A DNA stretch of 64,000 nucleotides from Bacillota bacterium (GCA_023398375.1 JAEWSH010000051.1:630247-694246), one strand, 5' to 3'; shown: positions 8,974 to 17,744, numbered from the stretch's first letter. Program-made: numbers and translations. The notes: generated by a model from the letters alone, not told the origin.

Positions 8974-9751
8974 TCTTCAACACCTCCTTTGTCAGTTCTC
9001 GGTAGCTTTGGGCAACCTTGCCTTTGGGGTCGTGAGCAAAAATACTTTTGCCCTCGGCACTAATCTCTGCGGCTCGTACCGAATGGGGAATGTCCGTAGC
9101 GAACACCTTGATTTTACCGCCGTAGGTATCACGGAGCAGGGTGCTGATGTCCTTTGCAAAGTTGGTGCGGTTATCCACCATCGTCAGTAGAATACCGTCT
9201 ATTTGTAGTTTGGGATTAATCTGCTTGCGTACCTTGTTTATAGTCTGTAAAAGCTGTTCTAAGCCTTTTGCAGGGAGATACTGAGCCTGCACGGGAATAA
9301 TTACGCTGTCTGCCGCCGCCAGTGCATTGACGGTGAGCATACCAAGAGAGGGCTGCGTATCAAGCAGGATATATTGATAGTCCTTTTTCACTGTATCAAG
9401 ATACTGTTTGAGGATTGTTTCTCTGCTCATGGCATTGATGAGGGATACCTCCATGCCGGATAGCTCAATGTTGGCAGGGAGCAAGTCCACGCCCTCGGGG
9501 TGGAATAGGATACCCTCCTTATGTTCCAGTGGAGTATCGGTGATTACCTTGCCCATGACGGTTGCAAGGGTTGTAGGTATATTGTCGGGCTGTGGGTGTC
9601 CTAAACTGATTGACAGTGAACCTTGTGGGTCGCTGTCTACGATTAAAACCTTTTTGCCCTCCTGTGCAAGCCCTATGCCTAAGTTGGCACAAGTGGTTGT
9701 TTTGCCGACACCGCCTTTTTGCATAGCGATGGCGATTACTTTTGCGTTCAA
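8930..9751 (-). CDS. ParA/Soj-family ATPase (first copy)
   Basis: The 273-residue protein has the deviant Walker A motif KGGVGKTTT near residue 13, A' motif VDSDPQGS, and LLDTQPSLGMLT as the Walker B region. This is the canonical ParA partition ATPase that works with the overlapping ParB downstream. It begins at TTG (9751) behind GAAAGGAGGAAC. The operon order ParA, ParB, DUF5720-like, HTH protein is typical of Tn1549/CTn-like elements. Confidence 0.95.
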   Translation of the reverse strand: MNAKVIAIAMQKGGVGKTTTCANLGIGLAQEGKKVLIVDSDPQGSLSISLGHPQPDNIPTTLATVMGKVITDTPLEHKEGILFHPEGVDLLPANIELSGMEVSLINAMSRETILKQYLDTVKKDYQYILLDTQPSLGMLTVNALAAADSVIIPVQAQYLPAKGLEQLLQTINKVRKQINPKLQIDGILLTMVDNRTNFAKDISTLLRDTYGGKIKVFATDIPHSVRAAEISAEGKSIFAHDPKGKVAQSYRELTKEVLKIEKLRQKHKSDIGR

Positions 9752-9778
9752 GTTTTGTTCCTCCTTTCGATTTTGGGT

Positions 9779-9814
9779 ATAAAAAATTGCCCCTTATATA
9801 ATAAGAAGCAATTT
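9779..9814 (-). terminator. Rho-independent terminator between the 155-aa gene and ParA (minus strand)
   Basis: On the minus strand AAATTGC (9814-9808) pairs with GCAATTT (9790-9784) and a T-rich tail follows. It separates the gene ending at 9826 from the ParA operon. Confidence 0.5.
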
Positions 9815-9825
9815 CATATCCATAT

Positions 9826-10293
9826 TTAGTTTTGTATTACCTCAAAATAAATTAGGGCATCTTTAATGGCATCTACTTGAATAGGAGTGGGGTGCTTTCT
9901 TGGTTGCTTTAGTGTTTCAACAGCATTGGGAGCATCGTACATTTGCAAACCTAATCCACGTTTTACTTCAGCAATATATGCCGTGTGGACTTTAAAGCTA
10001 TATTTTTCAAGAATATATTCTTGAAGCATTTTGTAAGTAGTTCGTGGTTTTGGCTTGTATGCTTCTGCCCTTTGAGCTATATTATTAAGGGTAAGCTTAT
10101 TATGAATAGCGTCAATATTATCTAAAGGTATCATTCCATCCCCGTGACCAAAGGCTACGGTTACGTTAATATAGCTGTCTGGAGCTTTGTGGGTCTTTGG
10201 TAATACCGTTGAGACCGTAATACTACTACATCGGAAAGATACCTGAAACTCCTTGATTTTAGGCACTTTGAGCGATTTTATCAGTTTTCCCAA
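9826..10293 (-). CDS. Hypothetical protein resembling a C-terminal add-on domain of RlmD/RumA-type rRNA methyltransferases; possibly truncated
   Basis: The 155-residue reading frame has no obvious enzyme core. Its second half (TTYKMLQEYILEKYSFKV, then AYIAEVKRGLGL, then QPRKHPTPIQVDAIKDAL) resembles an extra domain that I recall at the C-terminus of many gut Firmicute 23S rRNA uracil-5-methyltransferases. The methyltransferase domain itself is absent. The only full-length start is TTG at 10293, with no good ribosome site, so this may be the 3' remnant of a longer gene. A search against RlmD/RumA proteins would settle it. Confidence 0.45.
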   Translation of the reverse strand: MGKLIKSLKVPKIKEFQVSFRCSSITVSTVLPKTHKAPDSYINVTVAFGHGDGMIPLDNIDAIHNKLTLNNIAQRAEAYKPKPRTTYKMLQEYILEKYSFKVHTAYIAEVKRGLGLQMYDAPNAVETLKQPRKHPTPIQVDAIKDALIYFEVIQN

Positions 10294-10445
10294 AGTGACC
10301 GAAAAGAGAGAAAAAAGGCAATTTCAGACGGTGTGAATGTGTCGGTAGTTCTTGATATGGTATCTCGGAACACATGAAGCTACAGTTCATAATTTCATTA
10401 TAAAAACTAAATTCTTTAACATTCAACTAAATAATTAAAAGTCGT

Positions 10446-10488
10446 ACAGACCGCTTATTTTCAAGCTTTTTGAAGATGGGCGGTCTGT
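10446..10488. other. Long inverted repeat upstream of the second parB
   Basis: ACAGACCGC (10446-10454) pairs with GCGGTCTGT (10480-10488), with an inner TTCAA/TTGAA pair closing the loop. A short T-rich stretch follows. It lies between the divergent 155-aa and ParB genes and could be a leader terminator or a protein-binding site. The 251-nt gap around it holds nothing else I can name. Confidence 0.45.
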
Positions 10489-10544
10489 TTGCGTTTCAGA
10501 TAAGAAATTGAAATGCAAGCTTAAAACGAAAGGTGGTGAGGAAG

Positions 10545-11621
10545 GTGAAAGAAAATGAAGAAATGTATTCTTCTTGGCAAGCTAACTATGATACTGAAAG
10601 TGAAACAGTTAAAAATGACCAGGAAATAGTAATAATGCAACTTAATAAGCTAAGTGGTTTTAAAAATCATCCGTTCAAAGTGGAAACTAATACAGCATTA
10701 TTTGAGTTGATGCGAAGTATTGAAAATGATGGCATCTTGGATCCGTTGTTAGTTAGACCCAAACCAGACGGAAATGGATTTGAGATAATAGCTGGTCACC
10801 GAAGAAAAGCAGCCTGTGAATGGGCGGGAATTACAGAGGTTCCTGTTATTATACGTAATCTGGATGACAATCAGGCAGTAATAGCTATGGTAAACAGTAA
10901 TCTCCAGAGAGAAAATATAAAACCCAGTGAGAAAGCATTTGCTTATAAGATGAGATTAGAGGCTATGAAACAACAGGGGAAGAGAACCGATTTAACTTCT
11001 TGCCAAGTTGGCAAAAGGTTAGACGCTGCGGTATCAGATGAATTCAAATTAGAGATGAAAGATAGTAATCCTACTTTGAAACTTGCAGAGGTTACTTATG
11101 GAGTAAATGATTCAGGAATATGGGAAATAAAAAACAGAGAACAAACGGAAATAATGAAGATTGATTCCAATAAGGAGTTGGCTATGCAATATGGAGAAAG
11201 TCAGAGACAGATTAACAGATACATTCGTCTTACATATCTCATCCCTAAGCTATTAGACATGGTAGATGACGAAAAAATAGCATTTACTGTGGCGGTGGAA
11301 CTTTCTTACTTAAAAGAAGAAGAACAGTATGAGCTTCATGCTGTAATGGATTTGGAACAATGTACACCTTCCTTATCGCAAGCAAATCGGTTAAAAAGAC
11401 TAAGTCAGGCAGAAGAACTGGATATCGATGTAATTTATACAGTCATGGGTGAAGAAAAGCCAAATCAAAAGTTGCAGATTAAAATCAGAGCAGATAGAGT
11501 AGAAAAATATTTTCCAAAAGATTTTACTGAGAAGCAAAAAATAGAATTAATCGAAAAACTGCTTCAGGAATGGCATGGACATCAACCTAAAAAAGAGCAG
11601 AGATTAGTTAGAAGCAGATAA
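10545..11621 (+). CDS. ParB/Spo0J-family partition protein (second copy)
   Basis: This second ParB has the same core as the first: QLNKLSGFKNHPFKV, FEIIAGHRRKAA, NSNLQRENIKPSEKAFAYKMRLEAMK. Its central part is longer: about 60 residues (NPTLKLAEVTYGVNDSG and following) are inserted between the SCQVGKRL segment and the SQRQINRYIRL HTH region. I prefer GTG at 10545, about 8 nt after AAAGGTGG; GTG at 10533 or ATG at 10563 are alternatives. It is followed by parM and faces away from the ParA/ParB operon, so it may serve a separate partition or regulatory unit. Confidence 0.88.
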   Translation: MKENEEMYSSWQANYDTESETVKNDQEIVIMQLNKLSGFKNHPFKVETNTALFELMRSIENDGILDPLLVRPKPDGNGFEIIAGHRRKAACEWAGITEVPVIIRNLDDNQAVIAMVNSNLQRENIKPSEKAFAYKMRLEAMKQQGKRTDLTSCQVGKRLDAAVSDEFKLEMKDSNPTLKLAEVTYGVNDSGIWEIKNREQTEIMKIDSNKELAMQYGESQRQINRYIRLTYLIPKLLDMVDDEKIAFTVAVELSYLKEEEQYELHAVMDLEQCTPSLSQANRLKRLSQAEELDIDVIYTVMGEEKPNQKLQIKIRADRVEKYFPKDFTEKQKIELIEKLLQEWHGHQPKKEQRLVRSR

Positions 11622-11664
11622 GTAAGATATGAAGATAGTACTGCATATTTGTTAATAAATTACA

Positions 11665-11728
11665 TTCTAAGTATAATCTACTTAGAAGCAGTTAGAAATC
11701 AAATATACTCATTCAAAGAAAGTATATT
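11665..11728. promoter_or_regulatory. Two perfect inverted repeats upstream of parM, candidate centromere/operator
   Basis: TTCTAAGTA (11665-11673) and TACTTAGAA (11679-11687) form a 9-bp inverted repeat with a 5-nt spacer. AATATACT (11702-11709) and AGTATATT (11721-11728) form a second, 8-bp repeat with an 11-nt spacer. Both lie in the 167-nt gap between parB and parM, where type II partition systems keep their centromere and operator. Binding is inference. Confidence 0.45.
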
Positions 11729-11788
11729 ATTCTATTTAGAGTAGAGGTGATATTTATTAAACATATTTTCACAAGGAGGAAAAAGCAA

Positions 11789-12712
11789 ATGGAACATAAT
11801 CATATAGAAGTTATTGGAGTTGACCATGGGTTTTCCATGATGAAAACAGTAAGCCATGTATTTACATCCGGAGTGGGAGAAATCACATCGGAACCTGCCA
11901 TATATGAAAATCTCTTGGAATATCAGGGAAGATACTTTAGAATCGGTGGAGAACGGCTGACAGTAAAATCAACTAAGGTAGTGGATGAAAATTATTATAT
12001 CCTAACATTGGCAGCAATCGCTAAGGAATTAGAGCGGAGAGGAATGAGAAGCGCTAATATCTTCTTAGCTGCCGGTCTTCCACTTACAAGATTTGGTGCG
12101 GAAAAGCAGAATTTCATTGATTATCTGTCTAAAAACAAAGAGGTCACGTTCATATATGAGGAAAGAACTTACCGCATTCGATTGGATAAAGTAGCGGTTT
12201 TCCCACAGTGCTATGCGGCGGTAGTAGACCGAATGATGACTTTTACAAAAAAGGTACTGGTGGTGGACATAGGTAGCTGGACCATTGATATGATGCCGAT
12301 TGAAGAAAAATCCCCAGATGAATCAAGGTGTGTTACCACTCCAAGAGGTTTGATTACCTGTATACGTTCTATTAATGAGCAGTGTGTCAGGCTATTAAAT
12401 GGTGAGATTGATGAAAGTGAAATCCAGCAGGTTATGAGGTTTGGTAAAAGTGATTTAGACGATAAGTATTTTCAGATTATAAAAAAAGAAATCGAAGCAT
12501 TTACCAACTATGTTTATGATGTAATCGGAGAGCATGGATACAATCTGCATACGACCAATATCATTTTTGTTGGTGGAGGAGCAACAGTAATGCGGCTGTT
12601 TGGAAGTTTAAAGCAAAAGAATATAACATTTATTGAGGATATCAAGGCAAATGCCAAGGGCTTCGAGCAACTAGCAAGGATGGCACTTAAAGCAAATAAA
12701 AAGATTGGTTAG
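11789..12712 (+). CDS. ParM/StbA-type actin-like segregation protein
   Basis: I start at ATG 11789 (MEHNHIEVIGVDHGFSMMKT), which follows AAGGAGG; a longer frame from 11747 lacks a ribosome site. The 307-residue protein carries the actin-fold nucleotide motifs: phosphate-1 GVDHGFSMMKT near residue 10, phosphate-2 VVDIGSWTIDM near residue 158, and adenosine motif FVGGGATV near residue 264. Actin-like ParM proteins form filaments that push plasmid or ICE copies apart, normally with a small DNA-binding ParR encoded directly downstream. No ParR is present here; a GH32-like fragment takes its place. Confidence 0.85.
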   Translation: MEHNHIEVIGVDHGFSMMKTVSHVFTSGVGEITSEPAIYENLLEYQGRYFRIGGERLTVKSTKVVDENYYILTLAAIAKELERRGMRSANIFLAAGLPLTRFGAEKQNFIDYLSKNKEVTFIYEERTYRIRLDKVAVFPQCYAAVVDRMMTFTKKVLVVDIGSWTIDMMPIEEKSPDESRCVTTPRGLITCIRSINEQCVRLLNGEIDESEIQQVMRFGKSDLDDKYFQIIKKEIEAFTNYVYDVIGEHGYNLHTTNIIFVGGGATVMRLFGSLKQKNITFIEDIKANAKGFEQLARMALKANKKIG

Positions 12713-12722
12713 GTGAAAAGGA

Positions 12723-12941
12723 ATGAGATTTGCTGATCCAAGTGTTTATTCCGTATTCCATTTTGATGAAGGTGTTACCTATGATGTAAAACTGGTAGTT
12801 GAAAATGATATTATCGTATTGTATATGAATGACACAAAGGTATTAAGCAATCGAATTTATAAGGCAAGAGGAAACAAGTGGGGCTTATTCAGTATTGGAG
12901 GGAAAACTACATTTTCTGACATACAGATTTATGTTCCATAA
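12723..12941 (+). pseudogene. C-terminal fragment of a GH32-like enzyme
   Basis: The 72-residue frame (VTYDVKLVVENDIIVLYMNDTKVLSNRIY, then KWGLFSIGG) matches the last beta-sandwich strands of the GH32-like proteins at 16.3, 22.6 and 36.5 kb, for example VLYVNNDLAFGFRMY in the second one. No catalytic domain precedes it; it begins 10 nt after the parM stop, behind the ribosome site that would have served the next parM-operon gene. It is most simply the 3' remnant of a fourth GH32-like gene, marking the junction between ICE and sugar island. Confidence 0.75.
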
Positions 12942-13043
12942 TACATATACTTTATATAAAGTGTCATTTTGTAAACCTAAGTTGTATATTTACACATCAC
13001 ATGGTATACTTTTCGTATATATTTATAAGAGAGGTAACATGAA

Positions 13044-14093
13044 ATGAATAAAGTAAAAATTCAGGACATCGCTGATAAAGCAGGATTATCAAGAAATACG
13101 GTATCTAAAATATTTAACGGCAAATATAATGGACCGGTGGAAACAAAAGAAAAAGTAATTCAGTTGGCAATGGAAATGAATTATAAAGAATATGGACAAC
13201 TTCAAAATAAAATATCTGACAAAATGTCGTATTCAATAACAAAAAATATACTTATTTTAACAAAAGGTGATATTATTAACTCATACTTTTTTGCTCACAT
13301 AGTAAATGAAATTCAGAAAATGATCGAGGGGGAAGGATATAATCTTCTATTGTCAAATATTCGTGATATTGATATCGAAACAATGCAGCTTCCTTCTAAT
13401 GTTAGAAGCGGATTAGTTGATGGTATTGTCTGTATGGAGCTGTTTGACAGAAATTATATAGAAAAGTTGATAGCTACGGAAATTCCTATAATATTTGTTG
13501 AATTCTATTATGATGCATGGAATATCGAAGGAAATTACGATATCATCATGATGAATAATGAATTTTATGTAAATAGTATGGTTAAGAAATTAATAAAAGA
13601 TGGTTGCAGCGATATCGGTTTTGTTGGAGATTACCATCACTGCAGAGGTTTCTATGAAAGATATATGGGATATGTAAATGCCTTAAGGGAGTCTGGTATT
13701 CCTGTTAATCCAAATAATTGTATGACTGTTGATGATGGAGATAATTATTTTAATGTACCTTGGATAATCGAGAGGATTCAGAAAATGGAAAAAGTGCCAG
13801 ATGCATTTGTATGTGCTAATGATGCAATAGCAGTAAACATTGTAAAAGCCCTTAAACAATTGCACTATATAATTCCTGACGAAGTCCAGATTATTTCTTT
13901 TGATGATATCCCAGATGCAGTTAATATCAGTCCTACATTGACTACTGTAAGAGTTTTTAGAGAAGATTTAGGAAGATGTGCATTTGAAAATTTATTGGCA
14001 AGAATCAATACCCCAAATAGAAAAAGGCAAATTATATATGTAGATACAGAAATTGTTGTGAGAGAGTCTACAAGAAAGAGTATTGTATGGTAA
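13044..14093 (+). CDS. LacI-family transcriptional regulator 1
   Basis: The 349-residue protein has the LacI HTH at residues 1-50 (KIQDIADKAGLSRNTVSKIFNGK) and a periplasmic-binding-like effector domain ending in the IISFDDIPDAVNISPTLTTVRV segment typical of the family. It probably senses a sugar and controls the neighbouring island. An octamer TTGTAAAC lies 68 nt upstream (12969-12976); the same octamer recurs four times near the third LacI gene. GAGAGG precedes the ATG. Confidence 0.93.
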   Translation: MNKVKIQDIADKAGLSRNTVSKIFNGKYNGPVETKEKVIQLAMEMNYKEYGQLQNKISDKMSYSITKNILILTKGDIINSYFFAHIVNEIQKMIEGEGYNLLLSNIRDIDIETMQLPSNVRSGLVDGIVCMELFDRNYIEKLIATEIPIIFVEFYYDAWNIEGNYDIIMMNNEFYVNSMVKKLIKDGCSDIGFVGDYHHCRGFYERYMGYVNALRESGIPVNPNNCMTVDDGDNYFNVPWIIERIQKMEKVPDAFVCANDAIAVNIVKALKQLHYIIPDEVQIISFDDIPDAVNISPTLTTVRVFREDLGRCAFENLLARINTPNRKRQIIYVDTEIVVRESTRKSIVW

Positions 14094-14137
14094 TAGTTTA
14101 AAAAACTATTTAGAATCTATGCAAAACAGGTATTAAT

Positions 14138-14752
14138 ATGGATAATTATAAATGTATCTTATTTGATATTGATGGAGTACTAGCTAAAGCCACTAATTCT
14201 GCCGATGAGATTTTAAAGGAAAATAATATTACAATCGAGGAATTCTTTAAGAATTGGGACTCTTCCAAAGCAGTGTCTGATTTTGAAGCAGGAAACATTA
14301 CACCAGCAGAATTTTCGGAAGTCAGAGGAAATGAGCTGGATAAGGATCTGAAGCCAAATGCTGTCATGAATATACTTATGGCACGAAAAAGTGTTTTATA
14401 TGATGGTGTGGAACAACTGCTTGATAATTTGTATAAAAGAAATTTCGTGTTAGCTTGTCTATCAAATACTAATGTTCTACACTGGAACAATATAGAGGGA
14501 AAAGAGATCTTTGAACGCTATTTTTATATGAAATTTTTATCCTATGAAATGGGTTTTATTAAACCGCAAAAGGAAATTTATCAAGCTGTACTGAAAACTT
14601 TACAGTACAAGGCTCATGAAATTTTATATTTTGATGATTCTAAGAAGAATATTGATGCAGCATTAAATCTGGGATTTAATGCTGTACATGTAAAAGATTT
14701 TTATGATCTGGCTGAAAAAATAGATAAGATTCTTTCTGTAAAGTTTATATAA
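14138..14752 (+). CDS. HAD-superfamily hydrolase (subfamily IA type)
   Basis: The 204-residue protein shows the HAD motifs in order: ILFDIDGVL near residue 7 (nucleophile and acid/base Asp), CLSNTN near residue 108 (motif II), a Lys in MGFIKPQKEIY, and YFDDSKKNIDAA near residue 167 (motif III/IV). A helical cap lies between motifs I and II, as in subfamily IA phosphatases such as YihX or beta-phosphoglucomutase relatives. A sugar-phosphate phosphatase role would fit the locus but the substrate is not visible. Confidence 0.88.
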   Translation: MDNYKCILFDIDGVLAKATNSADEILKENNITIEEFFKNWDSSKAVSDFEAGNITPAEFSEVRGNELDKDLKPNAVMNILMARKSVLYDGVEQLLDNLYKRNFVLACLSNTNVLHWNNIEGKEIFERYFYMKFLSYEMGFIKPQKEIYQAVLKTLQYKAHEILYFDDSKKNIDAALNLGFNAVHVKDFYDLAEKIDKILSVKFI

Positions 14753-14820
14753 GGACAAACTAAGTATGCATTGATTTATGGAAACCAGTCTAAAAATCAA
14801 AGTAATTGTTATATAATATC

Positions 14821-14846
14821 TAAGGGCTGCCAATCGGCAGCCCTTA
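14821..14846. terminator. Bidirectional terminator
   Basis: TAAGGGCTGCC (14821-14831) and GGCAGCCCTTA (14836-14846) form a perfect 11-bp stem with a 4-nt loop, between the convergent HAD and LacI 2 genes. Confidence 0.8.
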
Positions 14847-14880
14847 AACTGTAGACAAACTATTTCTGTAAGACCCATCG

Positions 14881-15912
14881 CTATATAGTTGATTCTCTGT
14901 AAATAAGTGAAGTAGTATACTGAGAGTAAACACAAGGGGTTTTAGGATTCTTGATCCGTTCGATAATACAATTTGCAGCGGAGATACCTAATTGTTCTTT
15001 CGGTGTGTCTATAGTCGTGAGAGGGGGATGTACTTTGCTGGCTTCGGGAATGTTATCAAAACCTACAATTGAAACATCTTTAGGAATACGGTATCCTAGG
15101 AATTGGAGGGCGTGCATTAATTGAATTCCCGTCCAATCGTTACCGCAGATGAAAACATCCGGTATAGATTGCATTTTCTTAATTTTATTAATTAAATAAG
15201 TAAAATCCATAAATTTATCGTCCGTTTCGTAAAGCAGGGAACACTTATCATCCAGCTTTAGTTGATTCGTTTTTAATGTTTCACATAATGCATCGAAACG
15301 CTCCTGAAAACCTCTGCCGACATTTGAGGAATAGATATCTCCGGCAAACGCGAAACGGCTGGCCCCTTTTCTAATTAATTCAGATATAAATTGTTTTAAG
15401 TTTATTTTATTCTCCATAGTAATAATGTCAAGTTTACCCATGATTTGTTCGTAATCACGGGGCATGTCTACCGTTACAATTGGTATATTGTAATTTAATA
15501 ATGCATTAATGACACGTTCATCGCAAATTTCCACCAGAATGATTCCCTTTATCGTCGGATCATTGATGGTAGAGGGAAATTGCAGATTCTTTAAGTCATT
15601 CTCAGCCATAATTCCCAATACTAAATTATAAGCATTTGGACGTAAAACGGACTCAATTCCTTTTAATACATTAGTCCAGAATTCAGAGTAATTGGCAGAA
15701 GCCCGGGTTAAAAATAATATAGAGCCATGGATAATAGATGAATCGGAAAAATTATATTCCATAATAGAACTTTGATAATTCATTTCCCTTGCTTTCTCCT
15801 GAATCATTCTTCTGGTAGCATCAGAAACACCCGGACTGCCGCTAAGAGCTTTTGATACAGTGTTTCGCGATATCTGCAAGGCTGCTGCAATATCTTTTAT
15901 TGTACATTTCAT
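14881..15912 (-). CDS. LacI-family transcriptional regulator 2
   Basis: The 343-residue protein begins MKCTIKDIAAALQISRNTVSKALSGSPGVSD, a textbook LacI HTH, and ends with the effector-domain signature SIVGFDNIPEASKVHPPLTTIDTP. It is transcribed away from the first GH32-like/ABC operon, with a 380-nt shared control region rich in TGCA palindromes. It is the most likely direct regulator of that operon. Confidence 0.94.
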   Translation of the reverse strand: MKCTIKDIAAALQISRNTVSKALSGSPGVSDATRRMIQEKAREMNYQSSIMEYNFSDSSIIHGSILFLTRASANYSEFWTNVLKGIESVLRPNAYNLVLGIMAENDLKNLQFPSTINDPTIKGIILVEICDERVINALLNYNIPIVTVDMPRDYEQIMGKLDIITMENKINLKQFISELIRKGASRFAFAGDIYSSNVGRGFQERFDALCETLKTNQLKLDDKCSLLYETDDKFMDFTYLINKIKKMQSIPDVFICGNDWTGIQLMHALQFLGYRIPKDVSIVGFDNIPEASKVHPPLTTIDTPKEQLGISAANCIIERIKNPKTPCVYSQYTTSLIYRESTI

Positions 15913-16292
15913 AATTACAGAATCTCCTTTGCTTTTTTAAAAATTATATTATAAATAGCACAAAAATGCAAATAGAAATGCATAAAACGAAAAGTGTATG
16001 AATGTATCGTGATGGAATAAAATAATTCAGTGATCACACGAAATTATAAAGTGTGCACACGGTGCACTAAATGCACACAAAACCGTATTATTTTTATTTA
16101 TTATGTATATAAACTATATGCTATATTAGATAGAAATGTAGAAAATGTATATAATACACAATCGCATATTGAAAATATCCTGAAAAAAGGGTATTATGTA
16201 TATACAGCAAGCAGCTGGAAAGAAAACAAAAATGCAATAAATGAAAAGTGCATAATGTGCATTTGAACGAAAGCAAGAGGTATAAGCGTTTT
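15913..16292. promoter_or_regulatory. Divergent control region with candidate LacI operators
   Basis: This 380-nt gap separates LacI 2 from the first GH32-like gene. It contains the palindrome GTGTGCACAC (16051-16060) immediately followed by GTGCA-ctaaa-TGCAC (16062-16076), and further TGCAT/GTGCAT copies near 15967-15985 and 16237-16262. LacI-family operators are usually such odd or even palindromes. A TATAAT lies at 16150-16155. The 78-residue frame at 16030-16266 looks accidental. Confidence 0.5.
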
Positions 16293-17744
16293 ATGTCAAA
16301 ATTATTCTACAGGCCAGAAGATGCATGGGTGGGTGATTTGATTCCCTATTATGAAGATGGACTATACTACGGATTTTATCTACATGATCCAAGGTGCAAA
16401 AAAGATGAATATGCGGAAGAAACTACATGGCATCTGGTAACAACTAAAGACTTTGTTAATTTGGATTATCATGGGGAAGCAATTAAAAGAGGCGGAGAGG
16501 ATAAACCTAATAAAAATGCATATACAGGTTCTATAATAAACGATAAGGATGGAATGTATTATGCATACTATACTGCCTATAATGCAGATATTAAGATTAA
16601 TGGAAAAAGCGTACAGTCTGTCATGAGGGCAAAAGGCAGAGACCTTTATCATTTGGAAAATGAGGAAGATTTTTTGTTTGTAGCAGATGATACTATATAT
16701 GAAGCCTTTGATTGGAGAGATCCATATGTATTTTGGAATGAAGAAGAGGAACAGTATTGGATGCTTTTAGCTGCCAGAAGGAAAAACGCAGGAGCTATAA
16801 GAGGGGGGTGCATTGCACTTTGTAAATCAAAGGACTTAAAAAACTGGAATTATGCGGAACCATTTTTTGAACCGAATATGTATGTAACCATGGAGTGTCC
16901 GGAAGTTTTTCGGATGGGTGAATGGTGGTACCTGGTATTTTCTACCTTCAATGACCGCTTCGTAACCCATTACAGAATGGCTGAAAGCCTTAACGGTCCT
17001 TGGATTATTCCGGAAGATGATGTGTTTGATACGCGGGCTAATTATGCAATAAAAACGGCTTCCGATGGCAGGCAGAGATTTGCATTCGGCTGGATACCCA
17101 GTAAAAAAGGAAATAATGATTTTGGTGCCTGGGAGTGGGGAGGAACCATGGTATTCCATGAAATTATTCAAGAGAAAAATACGGGAATCCTTAAAATAAA
17201 ACCAACGGAAGGAAGCAGATATTACTTTGATAAAAAGGAAGCGGTAAGGCAGTTTGAGCCATTTCATTGCACAGTAGAGAATGAAAATGGTATTTACCGG
17301 ATAGAAGCTCATATGTTAGGCGCTGCTCTATTTCCAATACCTAAGGATGCATTCAGCCTGGAGTTTGATTTGGAAGTGGAACAGGCCCATGAATTTGGAA
17401 TAGCAGTACATGCGGATAAAGAGATGGAAAAAGGGTATTTTCTTAAAATGGATCGCAGGAAGAATATGGCGGCATGGGACATGTGGCCAAGAAGTGAACA
17501 GGGCTTTTATCAATGGCAGATAAAAGGGGATGTGGCTTATCAGGTAGAAACGGTGAGAAGACTTCCAGAGGGAGATAAATACCATATTTTCATGTTACGC
17601 GAAGAAGATATCTGTGTAGTATATATCAATAATGAAGTCGCCATGTCTACAAGAATGTATGATCATAAGGGGGAGTATGCGGGGGTGTATCTGATACAAG
17701 GAAAGGCAGCCGTTAAAAATTTAGTGATTAAAACAAAAGAATAA
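16293..17744 (+). CDS. Divergent GH32-like glycoside hydrolase 1 (clan GH-J)
   Basis: The 483-residue protein has a five-bladed propeller region followed by a C-terminal beta-sandwich. Candidate catalytic residues by alignment to GH32 are Asp15 in VGDLIPYY (nucleophile place), Asp143 in WRDPYVFW and Glu201 in MECPEVF (acid/base). The usual WINDPNG motif is absent, so substrate preference probably differs from sucrose or levan. There is no signal peptide: it acts inside the cell on imported oligosaccharide. I start at ATG 16293 because its homologues begin just before the LFYxPE segment; ATG 16248 is possible. It heads an operon with an ABC importer. Confidence 0.85.
   Translation: MSKLFYRPEDAWVGDLIPYYEDGLYYGFYLHDPRCKKDEYAEETTWHLVTTKDFVNLDYHGEAIKRGGEDKPNKNAYTGSIINDKDGMYYAYYTAYNADIKINGKSVQSVMRAKGRDLYHLENEEDFLFVADDTIYEAFDWRDPYVFWNEEEEQYWMLLAARRKNAGAIRGGCIALCKSKDLKNWNYAEPFFEPNMYVTMECPEVFRMGEWWYLVFSTFNDRFVTHYRMAESLNGPWIIPEDDVFDTRANYAIKTASDGRQRFAFGWIPSKKGNNDFGAWEWGGTMVFHEIIQEKNTGILKIKPTEGSRYYFDKKEAVRQFEPFHCTVENENGIYRIEAHMLGAALFPIPKDAFSLEFDLEVEQAHEFGIAVHADKEMEKGYFLKMDRRKNMAAWDMWPRSEQGFYQWQIKGDVAYQVETVRRLPEGDKYHIFMLREEDICVVYINNEVAMSTRMYDHKGEYAGVYLIQGKAAVKNLVIKTKE

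Larger units (their letters stand above)
1..12715. mobile_element. Part of an integrative conjugative element (Tn1549/CTn-like), left module
   Basis: A contiguous set of conjugation and maintenance genes occupies this stretch: VirB4, PrgI, VirB6-like, Maff2, VirD4 and PcfB, then small accessory genes, ParA, two ParBs and ParM. This gene order is typical of Tn1549/CTn-type ICEs of Firmicutes. No relaxase, integrase or attachment site is visible, so the element must extend left of the window. The right limit is set where the parM operon stops and a GH32-like fragment begins. Whether this module and the one at 38.9-58.2 kb belong to the same element is not settled by the sequence. Confidence 0.85.

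Noticed and set aside
16030..16266. 78-residue plus-strand frame upstream of the first GH32-like gene
   Set aside because: It has no ribosome site, is Tyr/Cys/Asn-rich as expected of random AT-rich DNA, and lies in a region of candidate operators.
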